In this document: in pieces, positions 47,029-57,464 of the stretch
How the letters are laid out: the number at the start of each line of letters is the position of its first letter
How positions within the stretch are numbered: position 1 is the stretch's first letter
Assembly (NCBI GenBank): GCA_037043015.1
Contig: CM073322.1
Location: forward strand, 23,216,364 to 23,280,363
Origin: Bryum argenteum
Taxonomy: Eukaryota; Streptophyta; Bryopsida; Bryales; Bryaceae
Direction: 5' to 3'
Length of the DNA: 64,000 nt
Notes under the pieces: generated by a model
The model's database searches: none
Told to the model about the DNA's origin: nothing
Seen by the model: only the letters and a program-made list of their open reading frames with translations
Position numbers and translations under genes: made by a program

Positions 47029-50000
47029 ACTGCAGGCGGGACGTCGTCCGGGGTTGGCGAGCTCGCGAGACGAGATCGAGGACCAAAGATCGGTCTCCAT
47101 ATCCTCGGAAGACGACGGTGGAAGCTCGACCCTATCCAAGTTGAGTCCCTTCGCACGTTGGATCGCCCGACTGACGTGGTCCCGAGTTACGACGAACTCG
47201 ATCACGGACCTCCCATTTCTCTGCAAGACCATGAACAAGAGTAAGAGACAGAAGAGAACCGAACAAGGAGAAACAGACAAGTATTAGGAGGTGTCGGCTG
47301 GCAGCCGATACAAAGCAAAGGAGAGGATGCCTTACCAATCCAAGCTCGGTGACGTTTCCGCCACCCCAGACGTTGATGACGGTGACCTTCTTCGCGGTGA
47401 GAGTTGGCTTCAAAGAACTTCTCGGCGTGTCATGGTCGACACCGCGAACCCCCTGTTCCAATCGACAAAGACTTTCGGAGATGCCTGGAACCAATCGACT
47501 GGCTTGGCGATTCCAATATACTTCCTGAAAGTAGTCCAACGATCAACATCCCCGCGTACCTTTGGGTACGTCATGTTGAGCGTAACGAGCGGGGAAGATT
47601 CCGTCACCGACTTCTTGAACCCTCCACGAAGACACGGCTTGTAATAGACCGTCTGGACATACCACTCCGTATCTTCGGTTGTCCAGACAGCACAGAGAAG
47701 ATCCCGTTGCTTCGCGCTCGTGATGAACAACATCGGGATAGGATCTGGCCAAGTCGGAGCGACGTCGTCGTCGTCCATCGTGAGGTTCTCATCCGTGAAT
47801 GGAACCTTCGACCGTTCTGCAAGCGCACGAAGCTCCGACCTACTGGTTGGAACTGAGACTCCGCCATGACTGTACCCGAAGTAAACGATTAGGAGTGGGT
47901 CCTTAGCAATTCCCTCATGGCCAACAGCTGCGTCAATCACGTGCAAGACTTCTGCAACTGTGTCCGCGAATTTGCACTCGAAATGCGCCTTCTCGGCATC
48001 GACCTCCTCCGTCCTAACCTCGACTGCGCGATACGATTGCGGGATGGTGCTGAAAATGGGCGGCGCAACACCGTTCTTCGACTTGTCGATCGTCGGATTC
48101 ATTCTTGGCCGGGCGCGTCCATTGAGCCATTCATTCCCATCGGTGAATTTCTTCGGTCCGTCCGGATGTTGCGAACGACACTCGGGGTGAAATGATGCTC
48201 CTTCGCCAACTTGTCCCACTCCGAGTCAAGGTACGGCGTCGAGTTTGCATCCTTGCAGGGAAGCGGATGCTTCTTTATCTGATACATAAGCTCGTTCATA
48301 ATAACCCGGTCGAGCTTCTTGTCGCGGCACCAATCCGGCAGTGTGAGTCTGTCCTTCGTCCTGCTGTTGGCCTTGATGCAGACACGATTTGCGATCACCT
48401 CCGCTGCAAGCTCTTCAAGGTCGCAGTCACGAAGACCGAGTGTGGGTACAAGGTCAGTCTTCGTGATGTTCGAGATTGGCGTCGCTGACAATCGGCCCGC
48501 TCCTTTCCCGTCGTCGCCAATGAGTTCACCTGCTTCCCAGGCATTGAAGACCTCAATCCAAGTATTCCAGGCCTTGTCACCCACGAATACTAAAGGGAGC
48601 TTCGTGGACACCTTCTCGTTCACGAAGTGCGCCATGACTTGCGCCTTCGCAGCCTGATGAACATCCATAAACCATTAGTTGTATGAAAGCAAAATGAAGA
48701 GCTGTCGGCTGGCAGCCGATAGCTCTGGATTAAAGAAATGTGTCGGCTGCCGGCCGATAGAAAATGCAGAAGGTAACCATACCTCGAAGGCCGGCGACGG
48801 CTTCCCGCCTCCCTTGTGTGGCTCGGGGCTCCCGAGACGCTTCCATGCCGCCCTCCCGAGTTCCGCGCACGATCGGAAGTTCTCTTTGGCGACCTTCTCT
48901 GCGATATTGAGATTAAGGGCGTTTGACACCCTCACAAGATCGATGGGGTCCCTTGAGAACACAGGGATGATCTCGAATTCGAGAAGCTCCTTCTTGGCAT
49001 CCGATCCCTCGGGGTACTCGTCCGCCAACTGGCGGCAGTATCCATCAGATGCGACCACCGATAATATACCAGTGGACGGTAGGGTGTTGCCACCAGGGGA
49101 CTTTGGGGGCGGTGTCGGGGTCGGTGTCGTTGAGCTTCCACATTTCCAACTCCCCTGGCATAAAATCCATTACAACCATCATCCCGTGCTCGGTTTCAAG
49201 TGGTTCCGCTTAAGCGGGATACCATGGATCTCGAGCTTCTTCCCGATCGCCCGTAGCCCCTTGTAGATGGCCTTCACTGCGAAGAACATAACAAATGAAT
49301 AATCATGAATCGGATATGATGATCGGAGGATGTATCGGTTTGCGGCCGTCTACACGAAAGCGAAACCTCGTAAGATCGGTGAGAGAATCAAAATACCTGC
49401 CCCAGACGATCTTTCGCGATGCGTCTCGTTTTGAGCTCGTCCGGAGCGATGTGAAGCTTCTCGCTAGGAATAACCCCCAGCACCTCCGCTTCTTGTAGGG
49501 GAAGAGATGACCAAGACCGGTCTCCAAAGCCTTGTAGATTGCGTCGATCTCGACGTCCTTCATCTTCGAGGTCATTTGGTTGCCCTTTTGACGGGGCCTC
49601 GTCCAAGGTATACTCGATGGCATCCTTAGTCGATTTTGCCCGTCTCTTGGGCTTGCTTGGATCTTGTGACCCTGCACGTCTTCATCGGCGTCATCGCCTA
49701 CATCGATCATGTCTCTGCTGCAGTCGCTTCTTCTTTGAAGGAGTGGGCTTCTCTTCGACGACGACGGAGCCTCGGCCAGCTGCAAAGATCGATGGCGGTG
49801 TTTACTGACCAACCTAGCGTAGTCGATAGCGACTGTGCAGGCCTCCATGAACTCCTCGATGGTAGCAGCGCAGCTCCCATTGAAGGTCATGCCACCTTAT
49901 TCGCCGGCTCACCGCAAACCGCCTCGGTGCATTGTCTCCACGGCATTGATACGGCGATGTACTCGGTCGGGCGGAGGATCTCTCGGGGTAGGTAGGTGAT

Positions 50001-50894
50001 GAGAATGTCGACGTGCTCCACATTCTCCAAAATTTCGAAGCACATCCCCGTCCCGGGGATCATATTACCCTTGTAGAGAGTACGAGCAAGCAATCTCGAT
50101 TCGCCGGGTGGGGAGGACTCTCGGCAGATAGTCCCCATCACCGGATGATGGGATTACACGCCCATCTTGCACGCGGGACTATGTCTCCATGCTTGACATC
50201 CGTGTGTGCAAGTTCCACACTGCGAGCGATCAGCTAGGGGTGGTGGTTTTCTCGAGAATAAACACATGTGAGGGTATATTAGCACACGCACATTATTGTA
50301 TATCAAGAAAGAGTACCATATCGGTTTGCCGACCGATAGCAACCATGGTATCGGTTTGCCCGGCCGATATAGCGACAATGCAAAAATATACATCGCGACA
50401 CTGCAATAGTTACGATGATAGTCTAATGACCTTCAGCAAATAGCATGCTATTGGCTGCCAGCCGACAGAATAGAAGCTATCGGCTGCCAGCCGATACACT
50501 AAGCAATGTAGCGCTAAGGCAGAGGAGCCACTAACGGTCTGCGAGTAAACTATGATTTACAAGAGAAAACAGGCTATAGCGCGATAGCTATCATTGCCGG
50601 TAAACACACTAAGATCAGTATTCTAAGATAAAACATCACTGAGCCGTTTACCGCTACCGATAGCTTGTGAGCTATCAGCTGCTAGCCGAAGGCTCACGAG
50701 CTATCGGTGGCGGACAAAATTACTGAGGCTATCGGTCGCGCCGACAAATTATTTCGCATATATCGGTGCCGGTAAAATTGACACACAAGGCACAAGAAGA
50801 TGACGAAAAGCTCAAAATGAAACGACGCCCGGTCAAACGGCGCAAATCAAACGTCACAAAAGAGTGAGTCGACCTACCTCTTCGACGACGCCAT
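47029..50894 (-). CDS. Unrecognised multi-exon protein on the minus strand
   Basis: A plausible start is ATG at 50894 (MASSK) with a donor after 50878. Coding segments follow at about 50141-49890, 49890-49303, 49058-48783, 48653-47336 and 47220-47029. Two introns are firm: 48654-48782 (GTATGG to CATCAG, phase 0) and 47221-47335 (GTAAGG to TTGCAG, phase 0). Readable parts include FEILENVEHVDILITYLP, FSRDPIDLVRVSNALNLN, LPLVFVGDKAWNTWIEVFNA, RVIMNELMYQIKKHPLP and VTLNMTYPKVRGDVDRW. I recognise no known domain. At least two frame changes occur inside 48219-47410, so the gene is decayed or more complex than read. Its company suggests a transposon-encoded protein. Confidence 0.5.
47221..47335 (-). 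other. 115-bp intron with a central palindrome
   Basis: GTAAGG donor next to 47336, pyrimidine-rich tract and TTGCAG acceptor next to 47220, coding phase kept (LGL then RNGRSVIEF). The palindrome TGTCGGCTGGCAGCCGATA lies at 47292-47310, close to the donor. Confidence 0.75.
48654..48782 (-). other. 129-bp intron with two palindromes
   Basis: GTATGG donor and GTTCATCAG acceptor, joining SPAFE to AAKAQVMAHF in phase 0. Copies of the palindrome lie at 48703-48721 and 48741-48759, 19 bp apart and of mixed type (CTGGCAG and CTGCCGG centres). Confidence 0.78.
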
Positions 50895-51860
50895 CGCAAA
50901 TTATCGGGCCGGGCGAGTGCTCGGTGTCGGCCGTGGTGCGTAGATTGCCTCCTCCTCCCGCAAAAAGTCGTCGGGCCGATGCGTAAGGAATGTCATTCTT
51001 CCGCCTCCGCTCCCTCCAGCAGGTCAGCTTACCGAGCGTAAGAAATGTCGGCCTTTGCTTGAAACCCTAAACCCTAAAACTAAACCAACAATGCCAAAAA
51101 CAAAAACGGCTAAGGCAAGAAAGCAGAGAGGAAAGGTGAGAGCATGAAAGCAGAGAGGAGAGAAACAGCAAGGAAGAAGAGATGAGGCAGCGCGTAGCGA
51201 ATGAGAGGAGGAGAGAGCGCGTAGCGAATGAGAGGAGAGAAACAGAAGAGAGGAAATGCAAAAGTGTGGAGAGAGCAAAAGTGAGAGGAGAGCGCAGAAG
51301 TGAGAGAGGAGAGCAAATTACAAATGAGAGCAAATTAGGGAGGGTGAACGGTTTACCCCCTCCGGAATTTTCGCAATGATGGCTATCGGCTGCCCGCCGA
51401 TTTGCGCCTTGCCCGCTTTTCAATCGGCTTGCCCGCTCTCGAATCCGCTTGCCCGACCGCCAAAACTTTACTCAAGCTTCGCGCCGCAAAACGTCATTTC
51501 GAATTTCTTCATCCATTTCATCATGCTTTTCATCCTGCCTTGCAATTAGCCCTCCAAAAATTCAAAATCATTTGAAATTTGATTTTGAAATCTTCTTGAT
51601 TTGAGCGCCATCCACGCTCTGTCGTCTCAGATGGCTATCCATTCCCAACTGTTTCTGACATTTTATTTTATTTCTCCCGTGTTTCCTGACGCTCTGAGCG
51701 ATTTGCTCTACTGTTTTTGTAGTTTTCCCTGGCCAGAAATAGTCAAGAATTGCGTCATTGTGTTCCTCGTGTTAGTGCGCTTCTTTCTATATAGAGAGCG
51801 GTAGATAGCAGCCTTTTATTACTTCAATTTGCACGATTTAATAGCTAGAGGCTCAATACC
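50895..51860. promoter_or_regulatory. Shared divergent promoter region of the palindrome block
   Basis: The minus-strand set starts near 50894 and the plus-strand set begins after about 51860, so this roughly 1-kb interval should drive both. It contains a purine-rich stretch on the plus strand with AGAGGAGAGA repeats and GCGTAGCGAATGAGAGGAG twice (51190 and 51220). A pair of telomere-like CCCTAAA units lies at 51064-51077, and one degraded palindrome near 51384. No coding sequence is recognised. Confidence 0.5.
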
Positions 51861-52009
51861 CTGGTATTAGACGCCAGCCGACATTGTGAATGTCGCCAGC
51901 CGATACGATTCCGTAGGACTCAGTCGGATCTCCTCATATCGGCTGCCAGCCGATATAGAACTATCTCGTCTGCGTCATTGTCCTGTCTCCCGCGAGCTTC
52001 AGATCAAGG

Positions 52010-52212
52010 TGTCGGCCGGCAGCCGATACCTCAGGTGGTTGTGTCTACTGCAGCTGTCTCATTATTTCCTACGTCTCCTCAACCTTTTAGATTCGCAATT
52101 GTGTCGGCCGGCAGCCGATACCTCAGGTGGTTGTGTCTATTGCAGCTGTCTCATTATTTCCTACGTCTCCTCAACCTTTTAGATTCGCAATTGTGTCGGC
52201 CGGCAGCCGATA
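52010..52212 (+). repeat. 92-bp tandem duplication bounded by palindromes
   Basis: TGTCGGCCGGCAGCCGATA begins at 52010, 52102 and 52194. The two 73-bp intervals (CTCAGGTGGTTGTGTCTA... ATTCGCAAT) are identical except for one base. The repeat ends five bases before a candidate start codon at 52218. Confidence 0.92.
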
Positions 52213-52217
52213 GATCA

Positions 52218-53260
52218 ATGAAGAGATCATGCTCCATCATGCTGGAAACCGAACCGATTGATAGCTTTCTCAAGAACGGCGGATCCGGGAGATGGCGTAT
52301 AGAGAAGGGCGCAGTTGTCGCTCTGTCTTTCGCAAAATTTTATTACGCTGGTACTGCTTCCATCAACCGAATTATCTCGCGAAAGCCATTTCTTTTGGAC
52401 GTCCATGTTATTGACGTCGCTCCAAATATTGAGATGATCATTCCGTTTCCCACTCCTAGCGTTAAGTTTCTTAGTCAGTGTCCTGGTAACAACATTACAT
52501 GGGACGTGAATGACGTGAGACCCTTCGTTGATAACCTCGATGAGTCACCCGAAAGCATATCGGCCGCCAAATGACACCGGCGCATTAGATGAGAAGCCCA
52601 TAAATCAGTTCCTCACTCTCTCTGTTAACATGGAGGTTGCTCTATTGCATGTTGATGGGACCGATCATCACTGTGTCGGTGTGGGCGTCATCGTTGAGTG
52701 CTCGCCTAAGGGCACCTGGGAGGGTTTTCGCGTCCCGCATAGCTTCTTTGCAATTGTCAAGCTCACTACTGTGTATAAGGACTTTGTTGGTCTTGTAGCT
52801 TACTGTGAGAATCCTTCTCTCACTCTGCTTGGTGAGTGCCTTGGGTACGAAATCCTTTGGAGCGGTTACAAACTTCGTCCCCTTGACGCTACGCCGCTGA
52901 ATGGCAACTCTATCGGCGGCGGCCCGATACACCCCACGCCGAGGAGTGTCAAGGTTGAACCAACCAAATATGTCGGTCTTAAGGACTCACCCTCAGCAGA
53001 TCACTGTGGTAGTTACGGTAACCCGCATCATTCAACCGGTCTCTCTCATTTTGAGGGCGGCGACATCGCGGGTCCGGGACGAATCCGCCAACCCGCGTCG
53101 ATGTCCTCTCCTCTCAAGTGAATGAATCTGCTAGTGATCTTCATGCTACGCTGTTTGACAACGGTATTTTCTCGCAGCCCTCCTCGGATAGTTACGCGCC
53201 GCAGTAATGTCAACTTTCGACCCTCTGTCTCACGCGCGCACTTTGAACATTTAAGACCGG
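52218..53260 (+). CDS. N-terminal part of plus-strand gene: two DUF8039-like repeats
   Basis: From the ATG at 52218 (MKRSCSIMLETEP) the first frame gives VVALSFAKFYYAGTAS, then DVHVIDVAPNIEMIIPFP and NITWDVNDVRPF. It stops at 52574. A second frame from about 52590 gives a similar pattern: EVALLHVDGTDHHCVGVGVI, then RVPHSFFAIVKL and GYEILWSGYKLRPL. The succession of a variable-strand start, a VH-type middle, a hydrophobic-Pro stretch and a final W-x-V-x-x-V/L-R-P resembles the DUF8039-type domain found in plant CACTA-like transposon proteins. That comparison is from memory of the pattern and is tentative. Change of frame between the repeats means a hidden intron or a frameshift. Confidence 0.5.
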
Positions 53261-53276
53261 GAACCTCTGGCGGTCC

Positions 53277-54163
53277 TTGATCGGCCCGACCGAGGAGGAA
53301 CAAGTCTTTGCGACTTCATCGAACGAGGATCATACCTTATTTGGGCAGGCGATCATTCAAGTCTGTCTTCCGGATGAAGCTTGCGATGAGGATCTTCTTG
53401 GCGATACAAATGTCGGAGTAATGTTCATATCAGAGCACGATACCCTACAGCTCACGACAATGAGATGGCCTCTTTCGCGGACTCGACTTGAAGGCGGTCA
53501 ACTCCTGTCAGACATTGTCATGCTCTGCTCTGAGGCCGCTCAGAATTCCACCTTCGATCATCCGGGACTTCAGGGCGTGCCTCGGAATCCCTACAGATCC
53601 GTTCGTCGGAGACTATTGTCAAAGGAGCAGCCCGCTGGGTCTAGGCTTAAGTCGAAGTCCTCGGATGATGAAATTCGTAAGGTTAGTTCGCGATGTCTTT
53701 GCAAGAGTAGGTCTTTGTCGGACGTTTCCGTGGGAGTCTACTCGAATCCTTCGTCGTAAGTACTATGCTTGCTCTTTTGAAATTAGAAGAGAGACAGGCG
53801 TATGCCGTTCAAAGTCAACTTCATGTCCATGAACCGGGAGGCGGGAAATTCATCACGCTTGAGAATGTTGAGGTGCGCGAAAACGCTTGGTATATCATTC
53901 ACGGTGTCTCGGATCGCCTTACCACGTCTACAAGGTCAGCGGCGATGGGTGGATCGGTGAGCGGATCGCATGGCAATTCTCGGAGGCTGTTCGTCCACGC
54001 CCGCATACGATTCGAGGCGAGCCACCTGCGAGAAGATTATTGACGAGAATGCGGACCGATGCCTAACGAGTTCGGGCTTGTTGGAAATAAGCGAGTTGAC
54101 AACTTTGAAGGTTGTTCCATCTGCGCTCAATCGGGGGACACCATGCGCGAGCAAGTGAATCAA
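53277..54163 (+). CDS. Third repeat and linker of the plus-strand gene
   Basis: From 53290 the frame gives EEEQVFATSSNEDHTLFGQA and, further on, GVMFISEHDTLQLTTMRWPL, possibly a third repeat of the preceding kind. A Ser/Arg-rich part follows. The segment ending at 54163 (EFGLVGNKRVDNFEGCSICA ... REQVNQ) joins the next exon through a confirmed intron. Frames change about twice on the way. No catalytic motif lies here. Confidence 0.45.
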
Positions 54164-54443
54164 GTAAGTCCCAATCATTCGATTTCCTCTTCGTCCTCGA
54201 TGTCACGCCGGCCGATACACTATGTTGTTATGTTTCGATTGTTTTCAATTACATCTTACGACTTTAGCTTCTTACATCGATTCCTTCATGCCTTATTTAG
54301 TCAATGCTCACTACACAGCCAACCGCCGGCCGATACTCCGTTAGCGATTAGTTCCTGCTTATGTCAGGGCACTCCTGTCGGCTGCCGGCCGATAGGAGGC
54401 GTCGACCTGGATCATAACGACCTACCTTATCTCCTCCTTCCAG
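54164..54443 (+). other. 280-bp intron with palindromes
   Basis: GTAAGTCC donor and CTTCCAG acceptor joining VNQ to VNVKCHHK in phase 0. It holds one full palindrome (54376-54394) and two half-copies (CGCCGGCCGATAC near 54206 and 54323). Confidence 0.75.
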
Positions 54444-55520
54444 GTGAATGTCAAGTGCCACCATAAGCGGTCTCTCGACCCACCATCGGTCGGCCGGAAG
54501 AACCATTTCAAGAATGTCGAGGTTAAAGCTGTTGGGAGCAGCTTCTCGAAGTGTACTGAGTGTGACTTCCTTGTGGAGTGCATATCCAAGTACCCAAGGG
54601 GCTGTGATGAATGGCAGTCATTAGTCGATGACCGGAATCGCCATCTCAATTATCGGCGTGCCTGCCGCCATATATATGGTGGCTGGAGTTCCCAGTCCTG
54701 CGAGAACCCCTCTGAGTTTCTATGTATAATCCATGACAAGATGGATACCACGAAGACGGCCATTCCAAGAATGCAGAGGATTACTAAAGCCACTGCTGGC
54801 CTTGGGCAGATTCCGGTTTCTGTTACCGGCATGTTAACGCACGGCCACGCGGTGATGGTGCGTGACACACACTACTCCACCAAGCTCTCGGCGGGGATTC
54901 CAACTTCACCATCTCATCTTTGTGTCGTGTCTGCGAGCGCTTGAGAAGCCACCGTGCGTGAATCCCGGGAGCTCTTTCCCACACCTCCCACGAAACGACT
55001 TCTTCCAAGCTTTGCTACATGGCAAGTCCAGTGTGTTTCGCGATCGATCCCACCCGCCACCGGAACTCAATTTGGTCCTTCACAACCTGGACGTCCGCTC
55101 GTTCCGCTTCCTCGTAAGCTATTCCCGCAACTTGATAATTCCGCGAAGGACAATAAAAACAGATTTGTGATGGCCTTACGCTCTCCTTCTTGACCGCTCG
55201 GCGCATTTTTAAGAGAGGTCACTGTTGGGTTCCTCATTGTTGGCCACACTCACGAGGATATTGATGCCCATTTCGATTACCTATCCAAGCTCATCAAGCG
55301 GAAGAACACGTACGTTCTAGGCGATCTCATGAAGGCCTTTATGGACTCGCGAGAAGACGATCGCCTTCATTCCCGAATTCGTTCAAGAGGTTGCGGATTT
55401 CAAATCCTCGTCAAGGACTTCCATCACGACGGTGTCAACAAAATTGTTGGACTTGGTGATATGCATCTTTTCAAGTTACGGGTTGAAGAGGACGGTGACG
55501 ATCGCGGGCGGCTGTCATGA
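54444..55520 (+). CDS. DDE-like transposase core of the plus-strand gene
   Basis: The exon begins VNVKCHHKRSLDPPSVGRKN, passes a possible zinc-binding KCTECDFLVEC, and reaches FLCIIHDKMDTTKTAIPRMQ (54715-54775), a likely first catalytic Asp. A segment LGQIPVSVTGMLTHGHA follows. In another frame QLDNSAKDNKNRFVMA (55128-55175) supplies a likely second Asp, and GFLIVGHTHEDIDAHFDYLS (55227-55286) a third acidic site. I recall the same trio of motifs in unannotated proteins of scattered eukaryotic transposons, but cannot assign a superfamily. Frames change between motifs, so the copy is probably decayed or has short introns I have not placed. Role inferred: the catalytic protein of the palindrome block. 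Confidence 0.6.
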
Positions 55521-55639
55521 GGTACAAGCGAAAATCCACCGATTCTTCATGGCTCCCACCCGGTCCCCCGTCAAGATGTGGACTTGACGAGCATGGAAGA
55601 CCTAGAATTCCATCCGCGACCCACGTCCTATTCCATTTA

Positions 55640-56460
55640 AGCCGTTATGGGGCGTCACGGAGGTGAACCCCAACAAGTTGAACTCTGTGAAGGAGCAAGC
55701 TCGTGCCTCCGAGTGCAATGACAAACAGGGTTTCATCAAGCACGGCATATCTAAGTTCATTGAGTTTTGGAAGTCCGGTATGGCGCGTAATGCAGGCGAT
55801 CTGCGAGGAGATGGTTTGGACCCGGTTGGTTCTTGGGAGCGTATCAATCGAGAGATCAATTCACCATTACCGTCTACCCCGACGTTCTCGTAGAAGGATT
55901 TTGGCCTATTTCAGACTGGACTCGTGATCATTCTCGTGCCTCCCAAGATTCTGGATCTAGCTCTTCTTTCTCACAGGACATTACGCCTGAGGATGATGCA
56001 GATGCTTATCCTTACTGTGGTCCTGCTAAAGACCGACCGAGGCTCAACTTTAATCCATTCCGTGATGTTCTTCTTGGCGACTTCGTCTTATGCCGCCCCA
56101 GCGACGACCATTTCCTTCCTGTCTGGCTGGGGCGTGTCCTTGAGTGTGTTGATCTAACGCCTGGTCCTACCTATGGCAATTTCAAGATCGAATGGTGGAC
56201 CCCTATGCGAGCTAAGAAGGAAGGAAAAGCGATCATCGCTAGGGAGTGCTGGACTCGCCGCTGGCATAAGGAGCCTTGTCTTCCTCAGATTGTTAATGTC
56301 AACATTGTTCTGTTCTCTCATAGGATGCCGTCACATGCAAAGAAGGGTCCACCAGCTACACATATCATTCCCGAGCAGGCCGCTGCAGCTGCAATGTCTA
56401 ACCTTGAGGCCGCTGGAGCGCGATTCTCTAAGTTTGTTCATCATACATTTGTATCGGCTT
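55640..56460 (+). CDS. C-terminal part of the transposase-like gene with SH3/chromo-like segment
   Basis: The first part (NSVKEQARASECNDKQGFIK, then HGISKFIEFWKSGMARNAGD) follows directly on the catalytic region. From 55833 a frame of more than 200 codons gives QFTITVYPDVLVEGFWPISD, an acidic linker (EDDADAYPYCGP), then DVLLGDFVLCRPSDDHFLPV, WLGRVLEC and FKIEWWTPM. Small beta-rich domains of this type (a protein 'allowed to pass' its W-G-x-V and V-x-W-W core) often close eukaryotic transposase or integrase proteins and may contact chromatin. The coding signal fades after the palindrome at 56452. Confidence 0.5.
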
Positions 56461-56852
56461 CCGGCCGACACGCTTCATGTGACCCTCCCTCGCATCCTCC
56501 TCTCTCTACGGACTGCTCTGCACTTGTCATTTGCCGCCGGCGATCTCGATCTCATATGCTTTCCCACCTGCAACTCCGACCTCCTATCGGCTGCCGGCCG
56601 ACACCACGCTCTACCCGCTGGTTCTTTTCCGACTCACCTCACTACTGCGATTAGTGTCTATAATCCGTGCATACCCGTTGTGTTTCTGCTTCGGCATTCT
56701 CATCATTATGAATATGCTACAGCTCTTTCCTTTACTCTTGTTTTCGGCATTCCTATCCTTGGCAGTTGATTGGAGTATATTCATCGTTTTCACGTTTGTA
56801 GCGTCTATCGGTTGCTTTGTTGTACTTTCTCCTTCTCTATGGTTTACTGTTT

Positions 56853-57102
56853 CTCGGCTGGCGGCCGATATGTGACTTAGCTACCTATGGCTTTCCGATA
56901 CACTATAGCCTACTCTCTCTTTAATGAAGCGATCATTGTTTCGTACACTTTTAATGTACTCCGCTTTTCTCGGCTGGCGGCCGATATGTGACTTAGCTAC
57001 CTATGGCTTTCCGATACACTATAGCCTACTCTCTCTTTAATGAAGCGATCATTGTTTCGTACACTTTTAATGTACTCCGCTTTTCTCGGCTGGCGGCCGA
57101 TG
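56853..57102 (+). repeat. 116-bp tandem duplication bounded by palindrome variants
   Basis: CTCGGCTGGCGGCCGAT begins at 56853, 56969 and 57085. The two intervals (ATGTGACTTAGCTACC... ACTCCGCTTTT) are identical as far as I can read. It has the same architecture as 52010-52212 but a different unit. Confidence 0.92.
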
Positions 57103-57330
57103 TTGGACTTCTCTGTTCATGGCTTTGTATCCATGTATCCCTCTCAATCATATTGAATTGATCGTGTATGAATGAGTGCAACCTTTTGGATTCCTTTTCT
57201 AAGTTCGAGTTACGATATTGTTACTACTACTTCGTCATATTCCTTGGGTTTCTATCGGCGGCCGTCCGATACGGAATTTTAGTTAATGTGGGTTGGGGAC
57301 GGGAACAGTATTCTACGGTCTAAGGTTCGG

Positions 57331-57430
57331 GGTTTAGGGTCTAGGGTTCAGGGTCTTTAGGGTTTAGGGTTTAGGGTTTAGGGTTTAGGGTTTAGGGTTT
57401 AGGGTTTGGGGTTTAGGATTCAGGGTTTAG
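57331..57430 (+). repeat. Interstitial telomere-type repeat (TTTAGGG)n
   Basis: About seven perfect TTTAGGG units from 57356 to 57406, flanked by imperfect ones (CTAGGGTTCAGGG, TTTGGGG, TTTAGGATTCAGGG). This is the usual plant telomere unit. Non-telomeric sequence continues on both sides for kilobases, so it is an internal array. It falls at the right edge of the palindrome block. Confidence 0.95.
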
Positions 57431-57464
57431 CGGTTTTAGTTGTATTGGCCTTCGGCCGATATAA

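Larger units (their letters stand above)
43633..57462. repeat. Dispersed 19-bp near-palindrome family (TRTCGGCNGSCAGCCGAYA)
   Basis: Clear copies start at 43753, 43944, 44720, 45136, 46164, 46258, 46703, 46896, 47292, 48703, 48741, 50449, 50478, 51937, 52010, 52102, 52194, 54376, 56452 and 56585. Close variants lie at 43633, 56853, 56969 and 57085, and more degraded ones at 50319, 50351, 54206, 54323, 57247 and 57443. The core is TCGGC, a 5-base centre, then GCCGA, with A or G at the second outer base. Many copies fall in introns or between exons; a few fall in apparent coding sequence (46703, 46896). Spacing is irregular, from 19 bp between neighbours to more than 1 kb. Confidence 0.92.

Noticed and set aside
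57331-57430. Chromosome end
   Set aside because: The TTTAGGG array is short and followed by more than 6 kb of ordinary sequence, so it is interstitial.
43633-57462. CRISPR-like array because of a repeated palindrome
   Set aside because: Spacing is irregular (19 bp to over 1 kb), copies lie on both strands within genes and introns, and the DNA is eukaryotic.
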